Source of the DNA: Botryllus schlosseri | Taxonomy: Eukaryota; Chordata; Ascidiacea; Stolidobranchia; Styelidae | Length of the DNA: 22,387 nt | Direction: 5' to 3' | Assembly (NCBI GenBank): GCA_000444245.1 | Contig: ATSW01014938.1 | Span: 1-22,387, forward strand | In this document: positions 17,000 to 22,387 of the stretch, one piece after another | Layout: each line of letters starts with the position of its first letter | Position numbering within the stretch: the first letter of the stretch is position 1 | Made by a program: the position numbers and the translations under genes | Notes under the pieces: model-generated | The model's database searches: none | Told to the model about the DNA's origin: nothing | Seen by the model: only the letters and a program-made list of their open reading frames with translations

Positions 17000-17867
17000 T
17001 GCTCATAATAATCATTAAGCAGGATTTTCGTGTGAGCCATTTTGATTTAAGCTCGGAATTGAACCATGTGTTATTGATTGTGTATGCCTGAGAATTGGAA
17101 TTCATTCCTATCTTCAGAGACGTAGCGAACGTCGATCGGAAAAGGCACCAATCCAGCCGTCTGTGCCGATATAATCAGCAAACGATGATTGTCGCGAGGC
17201 AAGCTACTCAGGACTACTTTCGTTCTGCTCTGTGAGCCTTTTTTTTTTATATATTACCATTTTCACTTCATTATAACATCTTTGGCTGAAATTTATTGCA
17301 TTTTAACTGCGGGCCACTCTATGCGTGGCGCTGGCAGCATAAAAAAGCAGCACTAAACGAGCATTCACCTTGACAATCTCAAAAAATTTACTTGCTCTGT
17401 TACAAAAGTTTGCTCGAAATATCCAGCCTTCCGTTTGTGAATATTTAGTGACTCTTTGCTGTCAGCTTGACCGGCAATCACGTAACATCAAGAGCGAATA
17501 ATGCTTATCCAAACAATCATTGAAATTGATTGTCGTAAACTGACTATTGCGTTGAATAACTGACTGAAGCTTTATTAAAGCAAAGGTAACCAATGTGACT
17601 TAAAGCAACATAGAACACAACCGACAGCAGAACAGAAGAGAATTGAATGACACGGTTACGATAAGGCGACACTGTACTGTACAACGTAACTAATCAGATG
17701 AAAGTAATTATTGCCAAATGCGGATCACCACATTGATATCGTTGTCTGATGTGAAAAACCTAGCAGGCGTACGCGGTCAATCTCGACTTCATATATTTAT
17801 TGTATCATGAAAAACAAATCCTTGTGATAGGGGTGTTGGCTACTACTGTATAATTTGTTAATGGAGC
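17000..17867. other. No gene recognised
   Basis: A unique-looking stretch with a poly(T) run near 17240. No motif, repeat boundary or convincing exon was seen on either strand. Confidence 0.4.
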
Positions 17868-18899
17868 ATTATCGGCAGAGGTGGTCAGTAACGAAGTACT
17901 TCTACTTTTTCGAAGTACTCAAGTAGTTTTCCTCTACTTCTGGTACTTACTCAAGTAGATCTGAATTTGACTACTTCTAGTTCTACTTCATAATATTTTG
18001 TGATTTACTTACTGACTTTTCGCTATTTTCAGTTTATCAAGTAGAAGTAGTTTAATCCTCCAATCAGGAAGATAGTCTGAGAAATTTCGGTGCTGTTTTC
18101 ACGGAGTATTTTATTTTCATAAAAGTCGAGTTCAGCCTAGAATTTTGGTCGCGCTTAGCGCGCAGTGAATGCGGAGTATCCAGTATGATTTCACGAAAGT
18201 GTCGGTGAATATAATTTAGGTAGCGGGTTGGCGTGATTCCGTTCACACCGCATTGTCATCCTCCGCCATATCAAATATTTCATCACAGTATATATTGCTT
18301 ATCATAACGTTTGAAACTGATGTTTCGCAATCTAGCATTTACTTATCATATCGTAATCTAGCTGTCCATGGCGTGTCCTAATCTGGAAAAGTGGACTCTG
18401 ACCTTTCTTTAGTTTTGGAGCTGTTTTAGCATACCAACCTTCGAAACTTACTGGACTAAAGACAATAAATACATGTTCCGTTTTTATATTTATATTTCAC
18501 TTTCAATTTCCAGTACCATATATTTTGATTTCTAATTAATATCAGTTCTTTTGTTTGGATAACGTACATGTTGAAGTATAAAAGCAAGTGTAGTAATGCC
18601 TTCAATTTCCAGAAATAAAGCTACACAATATAGCATTTTTACGGTCCAACATATTTTTTATTAACGTTTACTAATCTCACAAACTGTTCACAGCGTATCC
18701 AACACAACATCTCCGTATTGCTCTTCGACTAAACTACAGGCCTTAAAATATGGGGGAGTGCCCAATACCATGATATTTTCTAAAACGTGCTGTTTGAGTA
18801 AACAGAGGATTAGTATCGCATTTCCATATCAATAATATCATTTTCATCCCATGATGTGGACTAATGCTTAAATGCTATCGAAAATTGGATACCTGCTGG

Positions 18900-18985
18900 T
18901 ACGCATCAATATGAATCAAGCTCGTCACCTTCCGCATAGCTCAATTAGTACCTCCGTGGCACTACGAGTTAAAAATAAAAAAAAT
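18900..18985 (+). repeat. Possible tRNA-derived SINE remnant
   Basis: CGCATAGCTCAATTAGTACC resembles a tRNA A box (TAGCTCAATTGGTAGAG). CTACGAGTTAAAAAT follows at the place of a decayed B box and leads into an A-rich tail. The spacing is too short for a functional tRNA. This lies inside the 2.9-kb hAT. Confidence 0.3.
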
Positions 18986-19411
18986 TGTGAATTTTTTTTT
19001 ATTATTGATCTAGAACGGAAATTTCACGCTGATTCCGAAGATGTAACTACTGTTTTGATAGTCCAACTCCTTCTTGGTCAAATCTACCTTATTTTGATGG
19101 CCATTTAAAAAAAAAATTACAGTCAAATTTCGAATATAGCCGTGTATATTCACTTTTATTGGAGGAAATAGCGCCATCTGGTGATTTCTATAGCAAACAG
19201 ATCTTGAAATAAGTATTATAGCCACTACTAGCCAGTCTGCTGCTTCCATAAACCTGGTTGCTTGACTGATTCAGTACCGAAAACAGGTGGGGTGAAGGCT
19301 GTATTTTTTATTATTTTTTTTATTCGTTGACAGATGACTGACAATATTGAGTAGTGTTTACTGTTTGTGGATAACTATGTGGGATTGCTTGTCATTTCTA
19401 TAGCTTTCAAT

Positions 19412-19985
19412 ATGCCTAGAAAGAGTCGAATGAGGAAATTTAGACGTAGCCAAAAACATTTTGTGCACACTTCGCAGTAGGCAAATACAGCCAAATGATC
19501 CAGCACTGGGCCGAAAGAAAAAGCAAGCAAAGCAGCTACAAGAGTCTTTTTTGCCGCACATTCTGCCACTCTGGCTCCGTAAGAGGTTGTCAGATGAATC
19601 TTTATCGAGAAGACGCATTGGTGGACTCCCCCATAATGAAAATGAGCCATTGAACACGACCCCATGGCAAAGGTATCTGAAAGAAGGATACTTTGGAACT
19701 GCAGCAGTCAAACGGGCCGTGCGCTGTGTGTGCTCAACTGGAATGTTGGATGTAATGGTTTTTTGATGTCTTTGATAGCCTAAAGCTTACCAGTTGATAC
19801 TCCCACAAAAACGTACTGGTTTTGGTGGACAGAGAATGCAAAAACTGTATCTTAACAGTCCTTCGCTGTCAAAAAGCGAAAAACTGATAGAGTTCGAGAG
19901 TCCTTGGGCACATCCCACTAGGTACCTGGCGGGTATTAACGCTCAATTTGTGTTAGAAATCGTTCACAGTGTGATGCAAATCATA
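19412..19985 (+). pseudogene. Mutator-like transposase fragment, deleted and frameshifted
   Basis: It begins with MPRKSRMRKFRRSQ. After a jump come WLRKRLSDESLSRRR, GGLPHNENEPLNTTPWQRYL and KEGYFGTAAVKRAV, then in another frame VLNWNVGCNGF and, shifted again, FDVFDSLKL. The Gly-Leu-x-x-Asn-x-Asn-Glu...Asn...W-x-R pattern followed by a Gly-rich/Asn segment is what I recall for the C-terminal half of Mutator-like transposases in invertebrates. The middle of the protein is missing and there are several lesions. The family assignment rests on memory of the motif, not a search. Confidence 0.45.
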
Positions 19986-19989
19986 TAAC

Positions 19990-20640
19990 GTGACCATTGA
20001 TATCATGAGCAGCGTTCATAGCCTTGTGTTTCGGAGTTATTGTGGTTGTAAATTTTTAAACGCGTTTTTCTCAAAACTTACTTTTTCTGCCTACAAATTC
20101 TATTTTATCTGCACCTGTTATTCCGATTCATCTGAAAATTTGAACGAATGATGGTTTGGGTATATATAATAATCCGATGTAGCGCTTTCCCAAATTATTT
20201 TCCGTGCAGATTTTTATAGAGGAAAAAATGTTGCAAAAAATCCTAAATTCAGGGTTTGCTGTCAAAAATTTCATAAATTTTGTTAGGAAACGTTTTTTTG
20301 AAAATACCTACATGGGATTGTAGATATATGTCTGTACTATCCCTCCACCAATTTTGAAAGGAATATCTGTAGAGCATTTCGACTTTTTAGGATTTTGGTG
20401 AATGGGTGGTGAAAATTTACATATCTTTTTGAGTTCTTGTCCCCTTTGGGGGTATGCCTATGGTTCAACGTAAAGGCCATATTCGAAAAGGACATTTCCT
20501 GCCCTTTCCAACAATATATGGATCAGGAAGCTTGCATCTACATTGTGGGAGATATGACCACAAACGTGAGCACCTGTAAAATTCATATTTAACTAGTAGT
20601 GCCCCCTTAAACAATCCATTTGAACGAATTAGGATCGTTT
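19990..20640. other. Non-coding interior of the 2.9-kb hAT
   Basis: A/T-rich sequence following the transposase fragment, probably its 3' untranslated or terminal region. AGTAGTGCCCCCTTAA near 20597 could be an end of the Mutator-like element, with a weak counterpart (TATGGGGGAGTGCC) near 18750, but the match is poor. No gene is present. Confidence 0.35.
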
Positions 20641-20814
20641 TCACAAATACTTAATTACTTGAGTACTTTCAAAGTCAGTCAATTCTACTTCTACTTCGAG
20701 TAGTTTTAAGTTGCTCAAGGAGGAAGTACTTCTACTCGTACTTGAGAAGATTTTTTCGTCGCTACTTCTACTTGAGTAGCTTTCTTGACTACGTTGACCA
20801 CCTCTGATTATCGG

Positions 20815-21130
20815 TAGCAAGTATAGAAACCTGTTTTACACAGTGCTCAATATCAACGTAACGCAATGCTCAGACGCCGAATACATTGTCCGGTCTGGCC
20901 TTGACCGTTAAGGCGTCAGTTTATATTCCCTTGCAAGTCATCGTCTAAATTGTTGGCAAAGCGACTCAAGATATTGATTTTATGGGAATATTATATCACT
21001 TGATTGCCCCAGTTGATACATTTGGCAACGTTTGAAACGTCAATATGTACTTCAGCATTGTGGCATTATGTGGCCAGAATCTTCGCTAGGAATCGTGTAC
21101 AATAATATAGGCTATCACTTCACTGAAATG
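20815..21130. other. No gene recognised
   Basis: Sequence between two mobile elements. No motif or convincing exon was seen. Confidence 0.4.
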
Positions 21131-21257
21131 TAGGGTTGGAATTAGAAAAATGACGTCACGTGACGTCATTAGGTTAACGTTCGCGTTCACACGGAACCAT
21201 TCAAAAAGGTTGGCGTTCACACGAACCTGAACCTTTCAGAGGTTCACGCCATCCCTA
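21131..21257. mobile_element. Short hAT-like MITE (TAGGGTTGG...CCATCCCTA)
   Basis: The 127-bp unit begins TAGGGTTGGAA and ends GCCATCCCTA, imperfect inverted repeats of the TAGGGATGG type seen in some hAT MITEs. Inside are two direct GCGTTCACAC words and a palindrome (separate entry). The flanking 8-mers do not match, so no target duplication supports it. Confidence 0.4.
21149..21170. promoter_or_regulatory. 22-bp perfect palindrome: two CRE sites around an E-box
   Basis: The perfect palindrome contains TGACGTCA twice, joined so that CACGTG lies at the centre. TGACGTCA is the CREB/ATF consensus and CACGTG an E-box. It lies within the short MITE-like unit, so it may simply be a structural part of that repeat. 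No gene start is evident nearby. Confidence 0.4.
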
Positions 21258-21600
21258 CGAATTACTATTGATTGAATACCTGCAATCACGTTTGTAATCA
21301 TATGTTATGTTTGTTTGATATTCATGGTGTTTCGACTACATTGGTCATTGTGGGTCGCACAAGCAATCTTGCATCAAGAGTAGGTATAGCCAACAGAAAA
21401 GGTTTGGACACACTGGTACGTTTGAGGCAATTATTCTCAAGTGGGCTAGTAAATGCGACCAAACATTAAAACCAACAAAATACTCCAATGACGACTATGC
21501 ACATTATTATTTTGCATACGATTTATTAACTAATAAGTATTTCTTCGCGCTTTGGCAAGATTTTTACTTTTAAATAGTATGTTCATATTGAAATGAACCC
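21258..21600. other. No gene recognised; probably reaches the 3' flank of the Penelope-like element
   Basis: A plus-strand frame at 21272-21469 has no known motif and is not supported. The 3' limit of the Penelope-like element lies somewhere in 21480-21740, but no target duplication or repeat boundary could be fixed. Confidence 0.35.
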
Positions 21601-21745
21601 GAATATTTTCGGCTGACACTCGTCAGGGGTAATCGTCAGCAACTAGTAGAGAATTGGAAAGAACATTGTATATCAACAATCGTATCACAAAATATGACGT
21701 CACCAGCATGAAATTTCGAATTAGAGAGCGTTCAATGTACTATTT

Positions 21746-22387
21746 TTAGGTGATACACGAACCCTTTTGTTGACAGAGTTTTGGTTGGTGTATTTTGATA
21801 AAAGTTGATTCCAGGGCACACAAATGGAATTGTGAACGGCCTCGTCCTACGATTCGAAATCGGTCGTCTCGATAATTATTCGCACAAATCGGATTATCCA
21901 ACAGATGTTTGCCGATGGCAGAATTAATGGCCTTTGATCGATCAGCATCAATCTTAAGTGGATGAGTTAAGGGTGAGCTTTTCACATCGCGTGACGCACG
22001 TGTTCTGATAAATCTGGGGACATGTTGGTTTATGCGGTCCTGCAGACGTCTTGACGTTCTTCCCACGTAGCCACAATCACAGTGGCACCTATATTCGTAC
22101 ACTACATTACTTTGTTGGAGTGCAGGAAGCACGTCTTTGCGTGTTGAAGGGAGCAGTTGTGTTGTTGTAAAAATCACATTGGTTTTGACTGTGTCGTAAC
22201 ATTTACCGACAGCAGAAATCAATTGTTTTTCAAAGCGGGTGGAAATGGGGCCAATCCAAGGTAGATGGATATAAACATCTTTTATTGTTCGTGCGGTGGG
22301 CTCTGTTCGTTTTTCTTCGTTGAATTGCGTTAATTTCCTCTCCATGCCGCGGCTGATGACGTGTTCAGGGTAACCGTTATCAAGTAA
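21746..22387 (-). CDS. Penelope-like element ORF, C-terminal part with GIY-YIG endonuclease (partial)
   Basis: The minus-strand frame is open from the right edge of the window (LLDNGYPEHVISRGMERKL) to a stop at 21746. LxxNGYPxxxI is typical of the segment after the reverse transcriptase of Penelope-like elements. The GIY-YIG domain follows: NVVYEYRCHCDCGYVGRTSR, then RLQDRINQH, and later ALESTFIKIHQPKLCQQ with the expected catalytic Glu. The paired Cys residues before YVG are characteristic of Penelope-type GIY-YIG domains. The reverse transcriptase must lie to the right of the window. In this part the frame is undamaged, so the copy may be young. The initiator is outside; the first internal Met (22345) is not a real start. 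Confidence 0.8.
   Translation of the reverse strand, partial: LLDNGYPEHVISRGMERKLTQFNEEKRTEPTARTIKDVYIHLPWIGPISTRFEKQLISAVGKCYDTVKTNVIFTTTQLLPSTRKDVLPALQQSNVVYEYRCHCDCGYVGRTSRRLQDRINQHVPRFIRTRASRDVKSSPLTHPLKIDADRSKAINSAIGKHLLDNPICANNYRDDRFRIVGRGRSQFHLCALESTFIKIHQPKLCQQKGSCIT

Larger units (their letters stand above)
17876..20806. mobile_element. hAT element (CAGAGGTGGTCA ends) with foreign transposase fragment
   Basis: The 12-bp ends CAGAGGTGGTCA and TGACCACCTCTG are perfect inverted repeats. The flanking 8-bp duplication ATTATCGG is perfect (17868-17875 and 20807-20814). Both subterminal regions (about 17890-18060 and 20650-20790) are dense in TACTTCTACTT and ACTTGAGTAG words. At 2931 bp it would be long enough for a transposase, but no hAT transposase was found. 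The only coding-like material inside resembles another superfamily (19412-19985). Confidence 0.85.

Noticed and set aside
18900-18985. A functional tRNA gene
   Set aside because: Only the A-box-like part is good. The B box is decayed, the spacing is too short and no acceptor stem pairs.
19358-19711. Minus-strand open frames of about 100 codons
   Set aside because: They are antisense shadows of the Mutator-like transposase fragment on the plus strand.
21272-21469. Plus-strand 65-codon open frame as a gene
   Set aside because: It has no motif, splice context or resemblance to any known protein, and its length is expected by chance.
21600-21650. Hammerhead-ribozyme-like core (minus strand CTGACGA ... 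GAAA) downstream of the Penelope-like ORF
   Set aside because: Penelope-like elements can carry hammerhead ribozymes, but the bases between the two core boxes do not form a stem II beyond one pair, and no stem I pairing was found.
1-22387. LTR retroelements, endogenous viruses or Polintons
   Set aside because: No protease, integrase, capsid, envelope or long terminal direct repeats were recognised. The retroelements present are a non-LTR LINE and a Penelope-like element.

Overview
This is animal nuclear DNA, most likely from a marine invertebrate. A tunicate is one guess, but nothing here fixes the phylum. The evidence is spliced genes with GT-AG introns, an I-group LINE with its own RNase H, several hAT transposons (one with an animal-type transposase relic) and a Penelope-like element with a GIY-YIG domain. 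No prokaryotic, LTR-retroelement, Polinton or viral gene was recognised.

The only host gene I can read with confidence runs leftward on the minus strand. Six consecutive exons (13709-13533, 6188-6060, 5994-5737, 3840-3698, 3637-3460, 1414-1209) encode a family 16 glycosyl hydrolase (laminarinase / beta-1,3-glucanase type, ExDxxE signature present) followed by one complete X8 (CBM43-like) domain and the first half of a second. All splice phases agree. The 5' exon(s) with any signal peptide were not identified, and the 3' end lies beyond base 1. The copy carries a nonsense codon in its first visible exon and a +1 shift in the catalytic exon, so it is probably a pseudogene or a damaged allele.

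Its introns are full of mobile DNA. The 1415-3459 intron holds a long inverted repeat (two arms of about 550 bp) around a small MITE-like piece. The 3841-5736 intron holds decayed hAT ends. The 6189-13532 intron has been filled by a plus-strand I-group LINE (6713-13458) flanked by a 14-bp target duplication. The LINE was itself hit by at least four hAT-type insertions: 6941-7342, 8970-9883, a one-ended remnant ending at 11075, and 12132-13014. Its ORF1 zinc knuckles, APE endonuclease, RNase H and C-terminal cysteine motif are readable, but most of the reverse transcriptase core is gone.

From 13.7 kb to the right edge the window is mostly repeats: two solo hAT ends (13764, 13889), a 1.2-kb hAT (15110-16295) with a relic transposase C-terminus, a 2.9-kb hAT (17876-20806) with perfect 8-bp target duplications and a fragment of a different (Mutator-like) transposase inside, a 127-bp element containing a CRE/E-box palindrome, and the 3' part of a Penelope-like element running off the right edge on the minus strand. 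Two minus-strand open stretches (about 14.7 and 16.7 kb) may be exons of unidentified genes.
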